From the NCBI GenBank assembly GCA_033977485.1, contig CM066983.1, forward strand, positions 59,639,010 through 59,703,009: a stretch of 64,000 bases of DNA, in the 5' to 3' direction. Positions within the stretch are counted from its first letter, which is position 1, and each line of letters begins with the position of its first letter. This stretch comes from Hydrangea macrophylla. Taxonomy: Eukaryota > Streptophyta > Magnoliopsida > Cornales > Hydrangeaceae. Both the position numbers and the translations under genes were made by a program. Below, piece by piece: positions 1-11,195 of the stretch. The notes beneath the pieces are model-generated. The model saw only the letters and a program-made list of their open reading frames with translations. It ran no database searches and was not told where the DNA came from.

Positions 1-919
1 GACTAGAGATGAGGAATGTAAATTTGCTTTAGGTGTAGCTTTGACAAGAGAGGACAAATTAGAAGATTGCGAGTATACTGGAAGAGATACTAGTAACGTA
101 GAGACAACACCAGAATTACAAAGAGTATCATAGAAGGATTCTTTTCAACACCGATTGCATGTTGCTTTCACCCAGTCGAGATTATATAATAGAACGACTC
201 ATGAAAATCAGTATGTAGCTCTGCCTAACCTATTTAGGTAATACGTGGAAGCAGAACGAGTATTTAATGGATGGTACGACCTCAAGAGATGATCATATCA
301 ATAGTACATGAGAATTTGGAGATACATGAGGAAGTTTAAATCACCAGTTATGATATTAGAGTCACAAATGCTTTCAAGTCAATATCCTGAAGGACGACGA
401 CAATAATACGGGAGTTAACAAGGAGTTCAGAGATAGAAGACAATCAACTGATGCAGCAGTACAGACATCGACAGCACAATAGGAAGCATCTTTGGAGACA
501 GGAGCAAATAGCAATGCTTCACTATGACTTAGATGAGATTAGAACACTTTATCAGTAGAACCCTTACACCGCAGAGTTTGACCTGAGGGAGGAACCTCAT
601 GTATTTAGAGACTAGCCGTTTCAGATGTTGTGAGAGGATTTGATTGTGCTACCTAGAACCTTTTCCCGAGGTTCGACTTACGAATTTTATATATCTAAAC
701 CCGAGGATTTGGTAGTTGTCACCCTAGTACTCGTAGATCGTTGATATTTTCGTATCGCGTGTCCAGAACTTTAATCCGTTGGCCGCTGAGGTAATCGTTT
801 ACGAAAAATGAGAACTTGAGCAATTTTTAGATTCTATCTTCTAAGATGGATTTCTTTTTGGTAGTAGGGGTCGTTGCTTCAGATTTCGAGGACGAAATCT
901 TTTGATAAGTGGTGGATGA
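1..919 (+). pseudogene. Degenerate 3' internal end of a Tekay/Del-like chromovirus
   Basis: This stretch lies directly before the LTR at 920 and should be the 3' end of the element's internal region. The last ~50 bases read, in one frame, an arginine-rich tail (RCFRFRGRNLL) followed by a stop at the LTR edge. From memory, this 'FRGRN' tail is typical of the end of plant chromovirus polyproteins, just before an LTR starting TGTAA(T/C)ACCCCG. Upstream, every frame is interrupted by stops and I could not recognise integrase or a chromodomain with confidence. Sense is inferred as + from the LTR. The 5' part of the element lies outside the window. Confidence 0.5.
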
Positions 920-987
920 TGTAATACCCCGTATTTTTAGGTATAGATCCCTAGTACCTTTCTTAGCCTTTGGTGAGATTGTGTGTT

Positions 988-1103
988 CAATCGATTGACC
1001 TTATCTCAATCGATTGATATGTCAATCGATTGGATGTTTTACCAATCGATTGGTATCCTGCCGACCTAACCCCAATCAATTGGCATCTGGTATCAATCGA
1101 TTG
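988..1103. repeat. CAATCGATTG palindrome cluster 1 (six copies)
   Basis: Six copies of the 10-bp perfect palindrome CAATCGATTG start at 988, 1007, 1023, 1043, 1073 and 1094; the fifth reads CAATCAATTG. Most spacings are 16-21 bp. The bases between copies vary, so the palindrome itself is the conserved unit. It lies near the start of the Tekay-like LTR, where U3 regulatory sequence is expected. Confidence 0.9.
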
Positions 1104-1157
1104 GAAGTAGCTGGAGTTGGCCACCTCGTTGGTTTTGTGTGGTTGTGATTGTTTCCC

Positions 1158-1412
1158 TCCCCTATATATACCCCTCCCCTTATACATATATATGTTTTGC
1201 TTGTGTGTGTTTGGGAGAGAGAGAGAGAGAGATATACTCTCATGTATATATACACATACATATATATTGTATATATATATATATTACACACACCCACACT
1301 CTCGGGTTGTGAAGAAGAAGAAGAAGAGGAAGAGGAGGAGGAGGAGACCAGAGAGAGAAAGAAGAGACAGACAGAGAGACCGAGAAGGAGAGGAGAGAGA
1401 TCAACCACCATA
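1158..1412. repeat. Compound microsatellite zone in the Tekay-like LTR
   Basis: Tracts of (TA)n, (GA)n near 1215-1232, (CA/TA)n, then (GAA)n/(GAG)n and GA-rich sequence from about 1310 to 1400. Arginine- and glutamate-rich reading frames here are products of the simple sequence, not genes. Confidence 0.85.
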
Positions 1413-1594
1413 GCCGCCGCCGCGGAGCTCGGGACGCCGTCAACGGAACGCCGGGAGAGGTGAGTTTATTAACTCACTCAAAGAGGATTGTTTTTGTGTT
1501 GTTTATGTGTGTATAATGACGTGCATGAAAAGGAAAGAGAACCCCAACGTTTTTATAATAAAAACCCAGCAGTTTTGAGGAAGAAGATAGAGTT

Positions 1595-1741
1595 CAATCG
1601 ATTGGCATTGGATCCAATCGATTGGATGATTTTCCAATCGATTGCCATGGGTTCCAATCGATTGATATGTCAATCGATTGGTATTTTGTCCAATCGATTG
1701 ATATTGTTTCCAATCGATTGACATGTTTGTTCAATCGATTG
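1595..1741. repeat. CAATCGATTG palindrome cluster 2 (eight copies, about 20-bp phase)
   Basis: Eight copies of CAATCGATTG start at 1595, 1615, 1635, 1655, 1671, 1691, 1711 and 1732. Spacings are 20, 20, 20, 16, 20, 20 and 21 bp, close to two helical turns. Spacer bases differ between units. It sits in the same LTR, about 500 bp downstream of cluster 1 and separated from it by the purine-rich microsatellite zone. Confidence 0.9.
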
Positions 1742-3294
1742 GATATGAGCAGAATGTTATTTGTATGTTGTCTTATATTTGTGATATATCAGACTTGTTA
1801 ATAGTTGTACCATATGGGTTATTGCGCTGTGTGGATAAGATTTATAAATACTATGTCAGGACTAGACTTATATGCAATTGTCATTGATATTACGAGATGA
1901 ATTATCCTATGTTAACTGTCGATATGAGATGAATTGTTTAACTGTCATATGTTATTGTCAAAATGAATAGTAGAACGGAACACGACAGCATGTTAATAGC
2001 AAATTAATAAGTAGATATGTTGAATACAGAGTATGTGGTATTTCCTGTACTTAGTATATGAGCATTTCATAACATGTGTCAGCATGCATGGGATAGTGAT
2101 GTGAAGAGGCAAGAGAAGCTGATGAGAAATGGGACATGTGACTTATGTGGAATATGAGATATGTGTACTTTGGATCTATGGGATCAACGGCTGACGAGTC
2201 GGGTGGACGTGGGACGGTTAGAGTTCCTAGTACGCCTCTTGCTGTTGAAGACGTCCAGTAATGCGTATGCACTGTTGAAGACGTCCAGTGTACCGTTGAC
2301 GATTACGTCCGGCTAGTGCCCTAATGTATTTTCACCGTGTAGTCGACCAGTGAGAATATACACAGCGTAGAAGACGTCCGTTGTGCCGCTTCCATCGTTT
2401 ACAGATAGGTGGTACCGTGTAGATGACCGGTAACCCTATCAAGGGATTGTAGGACCTACTGCCTAGTCGGGTGATTTCGATTGGTATTATGGTATCTATG
2501 TATGGATACTGATTTGGATTATGGTATCAACGTACAGATACAGAGATGGATATGGATATGAGAATGGCTAGTAAGAAGATGGTTCAGTCGTGGATTCAGC
2601 GTCCCGACGTAAAGGTATATGCATGGGATGGATGCATGGGTTACATGCATGGATTTGATGAATATGTGATAAGATATTATACCATGATCCTTGTCTTTGT
2701 CATTACTATGCTTCCTGTTATTCCTGTTACCTTTGATTAATGTACAGTTTAATGAGACCTTTGCTATGTCTGTGAGTGACGCCATTGTTAAGAGATTAAC
2801 CACATTTTAAGATGCTGAACAATAACGGCGAGGAGTGTTGTTTAATGTACTCACTCAGCTTTGTATCCAAAGCTGATGGCGTTTGTGCCCTGGACATTCC
2901 AATGTCTAGAGCTTCGCAGGACTTGAGGACGAGAGACTGATGTTCTGCCAGTCTTGGAGTTGAAGGCTTGGAGAAGAAGACGTGCTGCTTGTAATAGTTA
3001 GTTTGTATATCTGTTGTTGTTATTGTTATAGGCCTGAGACTATAAGCCAGCTGTTGTAATAGTTTTAGTAGACTTTTATAATTGGTACTTGGGCATCTGT
3101 TGCTTCCATACCTTTTATAGTTTCCGCTGTAGCCTCTGATTATTGTTAATAAGATATGTTCTATGAATAGCATCCTCTCTATCGTGGTGTTTATTGGTTT
3201 GAGTAGATGACAATGCGGTTATTCACCCGTCATTCCCTATGGACCCATAAAGGAAATTTATTTTTCTCTATTTATGCTGCTCCGGGGCGTGACA

Positions 3295-4909
3295 ATTATT
3301 TCCATTTAAAAGAGAACTTCATGAATACATAGGAATGTATTGAAGTTGAAATCATCATCTATCAAACATGTTTTCGAGGTCAAGAGCTACTATCCATAAG
3401 GATTCACTCACCTCAAACTTTATGTCATCATCTAGATGATGATAGACTAGTAAGTAGATAAAGAAAACAAACAAAAAAAAAGAAATGAGGTAAGAGAAGA
3501 TGAACAACAAAGTAAGCAGACAAGTTTATGAACAATCAATAGATGATATTCAATGATGTATTGGACTTTTAGTTTGGTGTTTCATTCATATGTGGTGACA
3601 TTAGTCATGGAAGTAGCTTCCTTTCTCTTAAATGCTCACTAAAATGGTGGTTGGGTGTATTGAATATGAAGTAAATGGAAGTAATGAAGTAAAAACAAAG
3701 TTTAGAACTCACTCTCTTGTTTGGAAATCAAAGAAGGAGACTTCTTTTCTCTCTATTCTAACCTTATCTCTACAACTTTCTCCCTAAAACTTTTCAAAGC
3801 TTGCATTTAACACCCCCAAAATGAGAAGTCAAGGGGGGTTTATATAGGCCAATTTGGGGTGGTTTTGGGATTTTAGAAGTAGTCCCATTGGTCCCAAACA
3901 TCTGTGAACATAGAACTACGTCGTTTTGGTTTCTAATTAATCAAAATGAACCCCCAAAAGAAATTACAAAAATGGACCATTCTGTGGGAGAGTACCACAG
4001 CGGCACTGGGCCTGTGTCGTGGTGGCAGTGGGCCAGTGTCATGGCGGCACTACTCCTCATTCGTCCAGATAATCCTTTTTAGGCCCCCAGAGGTTTCTGT
4101 ATTCACGAAAAGGCCCTATTTCGTCTAAAATTCACAGAAAATGCATACAAACTCCAAATTAAGGTTGTGATATACTGTTGGAAAGGTAATGGAGTCTACT
4201 TTACATTAAAAAAAAAGTTCAGAGATAGGTCACCTTAAAAAGTTTTGCAGCATTCACGATAAAAGACGATTGGATCGCCTTTTTCACCTTCGGAAATTCA
4301 TAATAAATTCGTTTTAAATTCAAAAATTATGTACGACATACCGTTGGAAAGCTATTGACCTCTAGTATCTATGAAAAATATTTGAAAAATGATACGGTGC
4401 TCCAGTTTTAAAGTCAACTTTTGGTCAAACTGGTCAAACTTGGGATTCCCGGGAAGTTCTGGAAACCTCTGGGAGCTCTCAGGAGCTAACATTTTTGTTC
4501 AGTTTTCTTTTAAAACTGATTTTAGTATTTCCCACATGATCTAGAATGATCCCGGAACTTTTTGGAAAATTTGGACGATTATGGTCAAACTTGGTCAAAC
4601 CTTGGCCAAATCGGTCAACGGGGACTTTCTGGGAACTTCCGAGACTTCCGGGGATCTCTGGGAGCCTACAATTTCATTCGGTCTTGTTTTAGAACTCATT
4701 TTATTACTTTTCTTACGACGTAGCACGTTTTCAGAACATTTGGTCCGAATCCGGGAGCGTTCAGGCTTTCAGGGGTATTTTAGTCATTCTGAGCATTTTG
4801 AGAGATAGAACTAACTTCCAGGAGTCCTTTTTGAGTCTTTTCGGTCATTGTGAACTACCAAGCTATGGGTCTCCTAAATCTAATAGCCGACAAAATGGGG
4901 TGTCTATAG
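3295..4909 (-). mobile_element. Tat/Ogre-like LTR fragment, truncated by the chromovirus
   Basis: On the minus strand this block starts at 4909 with (C)TATAGACACCCC, the same start as the 3' LTR of the large Tat element (10574). It has the same architecture further in: a cluster of CGGCACT/GTGGCAGT motifs near 3998-4050, then a TATA-like GCCTATATAAACCCC near 3851-3837. It ends abruptly at the Tekay-like LTR edge (3294/3295), so its 3' part is missing or lies outside the window. It contains no gene. Repeated GGTCAAAC and TCTGGGAGC motifs occur at 4425-4670. It is related to, but clearly diverged from, the LTRs at 7886 and 25585. Confidence 0.6.
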
Positions 4910-5865
4910 TGACATATCAGCACCTCGCTCGCGCGGCCAGCTCGCGCGACTTCCCAAAAACGTGCGCGAGCGGCTCGTGCAAGTGACCCGTACGAAAAAG
5001 TAAAAAATGCGTATTTTGAGGTACTGAAGAGTCATGTGCGAACAGAATTGGCTGAATACATCCAGAAACGTAAATATAACAGTTTTAGAGCGATTAGGTT
5101 TAAGAAAGCTTCCAAAACTTGCTCCAAATCTATATATATCCTCTTTTAAGTAAAATTGGGGGTTACACAACATTATACACATCCTTTCATAACTAAAAAC
5201 TTCAGCCATTGAAGAGAGGAAAGCAAGGAGAAGAAGAAGACCAAGGATTACCATTGCCTCCTCCATCAACCTCTTGCCATTCATCACTTCTATAGCCAAC
5301 TAGACCTAGATCTAGGGTTTCAATGAAACCCTAGCCAAGTAATAGGGTGTATGGATTATTTGTATGTAATGGTGCTTAATTGAATTATGATATCAAGTAG
5401 TCGAATGGAGTATGCCGCAACCCTAGTTTAGTATGACACTCCATGCCAACCGAAGATGAATTATGTTGTTGCTTGAATCGTAGTTATCTTCTTGACAGAG
5501 GAATGGGCTTAGCTATGATTCCCCATGATCATTCAATGTAATAAGCTAATTGAATGCATAGATACCCTTATTATGAAGCTAGTGGTGGATTTGCAATCCT
5601 AGGTTCAATTCCCATACTTATCAAAAATAACTTTTAATTGCTTTCATAGTTTAGATTTATTTTCACTGTTCTTAGTTTAATTAAAATCAAAATCAAAGTT
5701 CTATTTTCTTAATTAACTAGACTTAGGGTTTTAAAAATTAAAGTGCTTTAGTCATTCAATCTCTGTGGGTTCGACCTTTACTTCCACACTACAAATCCTT
5801 AGAAAGTAAAGCATACTTTTATATCTTGATTTTGACTAGATCACATAGCAACCATGGTCCTGTCA
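4910..5865 (+). mobile_element. Candidate solo LTR (956 bp), Athila-like
   Basis: The block begins TGACATATCAGC and ends GGTCCTGTCA, so its ends are a perfect 5-bp inverted TGACA/TGTCA pair with TG...CA borders. It has a GC-rich start (CGCTCGCGCGGCC, near 4926), a plus-strand TATA-like CTATATATATCC near 5130, and a CTCTGTGGGTTCGACC motif near 5761. From memory that last motif resembles the tail of Athila-type plant LTRs. No clean 5-bp target duplication is visible (TATAG versus CTAGA). No gene is seen. It could instead be the edge of a larger degraded element. Confidence 0.45.
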
Positions 5866-6703
5866 CTAGAGAGTAGCAAAGAGGATCTTGCGATATGTTT
5901 GCAAAGTTGTGGACCTTGTGTTATGCTGTCCATGATGGAAGCATAATATATAGTGTGCTCTACAGCTGTTCGAGAAGCTATTTTGGTTGAAAAGTTTTTA
6001 CAGTGGCTAGGCTCTTCACCTCATAAGCGATGAGGTTGTGTTAATCTACGGTGATGGCACATAAGCCTAAGCATATGAAAAAGATCTCAAAAATCATTCT
6101 AGCATGTAGACATTCATTTTTTTTCACATTTGAGACGTAGTTTGCGCAAAGGGAAGTTATCTTGAGGCACATCTCCACTTGGGGATTTGATGTGCTTAGA
6201 TATTTTATTGTGGTATTAACATTATTATTCAAGTTTTTATTATTATCAATTAATAATAAAGTAATTGATTTCCATACATATTTGTTATATGAATGGAATG
6301 AATACAAATTTCCAATATGTCACCGAGCTTGAACCAACCTGCTCACACGGGTGATTCACCTTGGTGCCGAGATAGTGAACAAGGATATGTGTGTCCGTGG
6401 TGCTTAGATGGCGAGCAGGATGAGACATACGAGTTCATGGTGCTTAGATAGCACACTAGGACATGTGTGTCCATTGTGCTTAGAAAGCGAGCTTGAACAC
6501 GTATATTTACGCAGTGTAAGAACAGCGAGCTAGATATAAACCCTTATTATTCCTATATGTCGCCTTAGATGGAGCTAAGATGAGACCTTTATATTTGGTG
6601 GAACATAGAGAGATCCCACGACTTTATTCCCTGTATGAAGAGATGAGAAGTTCTGTTTTGAGAGATTGTTTTAGTGACAAGCCCTATATGGGTGAGAGGG
6701 AGA
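5866..6703 (+). pseudogene. Copia element A: RNase H remnant and 3' untranslated region
   Basis: From about 5927 the plus strand reads a broken copia RNase H: MEA, stop, then YIVCSTAVREAI and FLQWLGSSPHK. This closely parallels element B's MEAEYVACLTAIQEAIWLRR (minus strand, 37043). Stops and frameshifts follow. From about 6180 to 6680 the sequence matches, in opposite orientation, element B's non-coding 3' region (about 36715 down to 36200), including the repeated GGACATGTGTGTCCAT and GTGCTTAGATAGC units. A purine tract (GGGTGAGAGGGAGA) precedes the LTR at 6704. Everything upstream of RNase H is missing. This is the dead 3' end of a copy of the element-B family. Confidence 0.72.
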
Positions 6704-7130
6704 TATAAGAAATATTATGGGTCATACGGGCACCCACATATCATTGGACTGAGTCCAATGGGCTTTGTCTCTTGGAGGCCCTAGGGTTTAGTGGATATAT
6801 GTGTGTATATATGATATAAACACACATATACAAAAAATCCTAAGCAATTCGGCAGCCCTCTCTCTCTCCCCTTTCTCTCACGTTTTCTCTCTCTAGGCCA
6901 TCACTATGGAGCTATGGGATTTAGCGTGTGATACTAACGAGGACCGCTCTAGTAGTGATCTTCACAACCTATGCGAAGTAAAAGAGAGCACACAGAGGCT
7001 TGAAGATTACAGCAATTCGTGGTTGAAGTTACCGGGCTCGTAATTTACTCTATACATGATACGAATCGGGTATTCCGCTCAAGGTATGCCTTGAACCCGA
7101 CCCTATGCTTGTGTGCCTATTTATTCTACA
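6704..7130 (+). mobile_element. 3' LTR of copia element A
   Basis: It follows the polypurine tract directly. It starts TATAAGAAATATTATGG (expected TG mutated to TA) and ends TTATTCTACA. Length (427 bp) and position match element B's LTRs (423-424 bp), and the first ~40 bases align loosely with theirs (CATACGG, CCCACATA). A (TA)-rich promoter-like stretch lies at about 6795-6830, followed by a CT-rich leader. The internal sequence has diverged from element B. Confidence 0.65.
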
Positions 7131-7885
7131 GTTGTGATTTTCAATCAAACCTAAGGAGGAGAAGCCTCCAGTGGACAATTGTTTAATGCTTTTGCTCCAA
7201 AGAGGTAAAATCCCTGATTTTTTAATACACTAATTTCCTCTGACTGCCTTTGATTTTGTAAAATCCCTAATTTTTTGACACACTATTACATTTTGTTTTC
7301 TTTTCATAAAAGCAAAATCTAAAGTTTTTGAACTACTATTTTTTGTTTGCTTGATTTGAATGATTTTTTTTTTTTTTGCTTCTCTCTCTCAAGTAATACA
7401 CTTGGGGGCCACCTTCATTACATGGAGGCAGATTGGAGTAAACCTATTGTAGGCATGGAGCGAGGTATCATTGTGTTTACATTTTTTCTATTGTTAACTT
7501 TTTATGCAGTAGAAAACATATCATGGGACGGTCTAATATGTGTTTCAATTTGGATCTTTTTTTGTACAGATTTCATTTGAATGTGGTTGAAGGGAAAAAA
7601 TTATTTAAATAGGTTTTTTTTAGAGTTGATTAGTATAATGTCCATTTTACTCTAAGTTTCTTTCAATAGGTTCAACCCATGAAACATTTTAGTCTGAAGT
7701 CCACACCACAAATCCGGACCAACTACCATTTCCATTTACCATTTACCATTTATCACTGCAATAAATAACCCCAAGATTTTGGGGGGTTTTCAAAATTCAA
7801 AACCCAAATACCCAAATGAGAAGAAATCACATTCTATATCCATCAACAAGGTCTCTCTCTACACAATTGTTTTCCAGTAAGTAGC
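7131..7885. other. Spacer; no gene recognised
   Basis: AT-rich sequence with T-tracts. A 77-residue reading frame at 7347-7580 (+) includes a hydrophobic stretch, but I recognise no family. A GT at about 7464 and a CAG at about 7509 could be intron borders, which is weak. The last ~40 bases (CT-rich) flank the Tat element and may be the left half of the host sequence that resumes at 28287. Confidence 0.4.
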
Positions 7886-9997
7886 TGTGGATATTACAAT
7901 TTTCCTTACCCACAACTTTTTCAAAAATCTTTTCAATATTCAAATTCAAATTAAAAAATGAGTCGCCACTTAATTTTTGAAAGGAAAATTAAGAAACCAT
8001 TTTTAAAGCAAACTGATCTTTTTGGAAACTAGATATTTCTGGGTCCGGGCATTATGAAATGAGAGGGGCAGTAGCCCAACGGACTAAAACACCCCCTCTC
8101 ATCCTATCTCGCAATAGGCCTCTACTCAACATCCTTTTAATCGAATTCATTAATCTAAGCATGCCCTTAACTAATACACACACACATATATATATATATA
8201 CATTACAAAAGCATGTCCAAAGGGGTGTAAGATTGCAAATGATAAAATATCACTCAAATATTTTGATTAGCAAACAATATGATGTGCGTTTAGGGAACTA
8301 GGAAACTTACCCGGGATCCAGCAGCGAATGTTTAAACGTGTAATGCATACAAAAGAATAAATCCTAATAAAAGGGTCTCTAATCGCATATATACACACAT
8401 AAGGCAAATTTTAATTCTAAGGTGTCGCACATGAGGTCGAAAAACCAATAAAATTAATAAATAATTAAGCTAGAGAAGAGTCAGAGATCATACCTCATCG
8501 GCACTACAAAACAAGGGTTAGTCCACATGCTTTAGAAAGGATATACGATATCAAATGACCATCTCTAAATGTCTAGCTTAATCCTATCAAGTAGAAGAAA
8601 TGGCGTACCAATAATTCTAAGCATAAGTATCAATCTACATGGATGAGTGTACATGATTACATGGAAACAAGAACAAGCTATCGGATTATTCCTTGATTTG
8701 GACCACTTAGCCTCTGAATTCAAGCTTAACTAATCATTTTTGAAGCATAGTTTAAGCCCTAAGTCGTGGGGGAATCATTTGAACTTTCATTTACAAAGTT
8801 TATTAAATCTGTCATGAACTTCTGAGAATTACAGAGAGCAAATCAAACATTTAAGAATTGGAAAAGCATGGTTGCCATGTTTTGATGTCAATGAATTATG
8901 GACACAAGATTCCTTTATGAGTCTAGTTTTGAATCCAAAAAGAAAATCAAAGTTCCAACGGTTAGATCTCTGGGAATTAAACAAACACTAGACATCACTC
9001 ATAAATTTCCAACCTTCTGTCCAGAGATATTGTACGATTTTATAAAAATAGTAAAAAATCTAAAAGACTATAATATTTTTAGGGGGTCTTGTTAACACGT
9101 TAAACTTCATAGAAAAAAATTATTTGGGGTCATCAATACTTGATTAGGGCTCTGATTTACTCATTTCGAGTTGCTGTTCTGAAACTCTAGGCGGATTGTT
9201 GTTGTTTCACAAAACTCATGGCCAAACCACCCTAAACATGGAATCTTATTAAAACAAAAATCGCAATGGTAGAACTTTGAGTTATAGACACTTTCTCGTT
9301 GGTTTCATTCAGTTCCAACGGTTCGATGTTTAACTAAAAATCGTTGATGAAAAGTGGTTGCTGAACTCACTGCATTTTTGTCTAGTTCATCTTTCACTTA
9401 CTAAATTTAACTACTAAGCCATTAAACTTGGCTTTAGTTAAACCAATTCTCCTACCATTTGATGGTCATGGGAGGCTAATGACTCTTATGCTTGTAGATT
9501 TCAAATGAAGTATGCAAAAACTTCATGAAATCTAAAGATAATAAACCCAAATCATGATAATAGACTTGGACTTGTTAACTAAACATGTTAAACATCAACT
9601 TCAACCCTCTTGTAAACCATGGACTTACAAGAGAGCTAAAGGACTTCAAGTCAAGAGATTCGAATGAGACATTGAAGGTCTCATGAATCTCAAGAGGTGA
9701 ACATAATTAAAAGAAATGACTTAAAAAAAACAAGTATTATCCAAGTTAATACATATTTAAAGACTAATTAGTCTAAAGTCTACCTCCAAATATCCTCAAC
9801 TTGGTGATTTTGAAGGATTTCCACAAATAAAACAAGCTCTTCAACTCTTAATTCACACACAACTTCCCCTTTCACCCTTAAAAAAGTGATTTTTAGATAG
9901 GTTTGGGAAATTTTTGAGAGGTTGAAGATGAAAAGATTCAAGATAAGTTTGGAAGATTCAAGAATTCATCCTCTCATGCAATGGGATATTCACCCTT

Positions 9998-10010
9998 TTT
10001 ATATAGGCAA
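9998..10010 (-). promoter_or_regulatory. Putative TATA box of the Tat LTR
   Basis: The minus strand reads GCCTATATAAAAAGGG, a good plant TATA context, about 570 bp into the LTR and downstream of the palindrome cluster. The equivalent site in the other LTR (about 27715) is damaged (CCTATATGAAGAGG), so that copy's promoter is probably weaker. Confidence 0.6.
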
Positions 10011-10079
10011 ATTTGAAAGGGTATTTAGTCATTTTAGGGGCAAAAATACTGATCTTGTATATCCTTTTGATGGTACAAA

Positions 10080-10385
10080 ATGTGTTGTATCATAGCTGTC
10101 TGCCAGAAAATGCGGCATTTATAGGAGATGGAAGCGGCAGTCAGTAATAGCCGGTGCGGCACTCAATGAATGTCGCAGCGGCATTCACTAATTGTCGTAC
10201 CGACATTCATTGAATGTCGCGGATAACTCCAGGAACTGTCGTCTTTTCAGGATTTCCCATTTTTGCGGCATTTGGTGCATTTTAATGACATTCAGTGAAT
10301 GTCGTTTTGATATTCACTGACTGTCGATCCAGCAATATGTGACTGCCGCACCGGCAACCCGTAACTGCCGCAGGTTCTACCCTAT
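10080..10385. promoter_or_regulatory. U3 palindrome cluster in the 3' LTR
   Basis: Repeated imperfect palindromes of about 17-21 bp, such as GACATTCATTGAATGTC (about 10202), GACATTCAGTGAATGTC (about 10288) and GCGGCACTCAATGAATGTC (about 10154). They lie in the U3, upstream (in element sense) of the TATA-like site at about 10008-10000. The counterpart in the other LTR is at about 27830-28090. Role unknown; a binding-site array or hairpin series is inferred. Confidence 0.7.
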
Positions 10386-10574
10386 GTCATTTTCTCTTAT
10401 CCCTTCTTTTTTTCTTTCTTTTCCTTCCCTTCTTTCTTTTATTTAAATTACAGAGCCTTTTGAAGAGCTTAAATCATTTATGGAAACCCTAGATTAGTTC
10501 GGGCATTGTTATCATCGGATCTGGAGGTAGTACTCCCCTTAATTCGACGTTTGGTCAAAATTGGGGTGTCTATA

Positions 10575-10588
10575 GTTTGCCCCTCTTC
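10575..10588 (-). promoter_or_regulatory. Polypurine tract of the Tat element
   Basis: The minus strand reads GAAGAGGGGCAAAC immediately before the LTR start. It would prime plus-strand DNA synthesis. Confidence 0.75.
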
Positions 10589-11195
10589 GACGGAGCTTGT
10601 GAAGCAACACGTATTCACAAGTGAACGTCGAAGCCTGTGTGAAGATAAGCCTTTGACCAAACTGACAAATTAAGGTAAAAACAAAATGCATTGCAAAAAG
10701 AAAAAAAAAAAAAAGGCGCGCAGCAAGGTTCTAGTTGGTCACGCTCTGTGATGAGCTGCTTACGTATCCCCTCAGGAATCAGACCAATACGTAGTTCGGG
10801 TAGGGGAAAACACACACACAAGCACAAGTAATCATACAGATGAATGCATTTATTTTATCGAGATGCACGTGCTCATGCAAATAACAGCAGTTCACTCAAT
10901 CTTCATGAATGATGTGACTCGAGATTGTGCCATCTTAACGTATCTAGATGCAATCCATGTCCCATGCTACTCAATGTTCATTTTAACTCTCTTTAAGGTA
11001 CGCGGTGGTTCCGGCCAAAGGATGAATGCAATTAACTGGGCGGCGCTTCACGACTTAAACCCCGGTGTCAATGCGAGTTTGCTCTGAAAATCGGCAACCC
11101 TTTGGCTCTGTTAGTTATGTTTGCTCTATCTCATATTCTCTCTATGTGATGCATGCTATATGATGCAATAAACGAAGAAGATTACTGAACACCGG
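10589..11195 (-). other. Tat 3' untranslated segment
   Basis: Non-coding sequence between the 3' tandem arrays and the polypurine tract. It has an A-rich tract (about 10697-10714), short (CA)n near 10808 and no recognisable domain. Short ORFs on both strands look incidental. Confidence 0.5.

Larger units (their letters stand above)
920..3294 (+). mobile_element. 3' LTR of a Tekay/Del-like Ty3/gypsy chromovirus (about 2.4 kb)
   Basis: The block begins TGTAATACCCCG and ends CGGGGCGTGACA. These ends form an imperfect terminal inverted repeat with canonical TG...CA borders. The TGTAA(T)ACCCCG start following an FRGRN-coding tail is the usual chromovirus arrangement. The LTR holds two clusters of the palindrome CAATCGATTG, a purine microsatellite zone (1210-1400) and otherwise non-coding sequence; the short ORFs in it are incidental. 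Only one LTR is in the window, so the target-site duplication cannot be tested. The element appears to have inserted into the Tat-like LTR fragment that resumes at 3295. Confidence 0.78.
7886..10574 (-). mobile_element. 3' LTR of the Tat element (about 2.7 kb)
   Basis: It aligns along its whole length with 25585-28286, with scattered substitutions and small indels. In element sense it starts TATAGACACCCC (the other copy starts TGTAGACACCCC) and ends AATATCCACA. The U3 part (10574 to about 9990) holds palindromic CGGCATTCA/TGAATGCCG motifs. The rest is AT-rich, including a (CA)n/(TA)n tract near 8176-8200. Confidence 0.9.

Noticed and set aside
1117..1463. Arg/Glu-rich ORFs on both strands
   Set aside because: Simple (GA)n/(GAG)n sequence in an LTR; frames are open only because the repeats lack stops.
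2546..2803. Small ORFs in the Tekay-like LTR
   Set aside because: No family similarity, overlapping on both strands inside an LTR.
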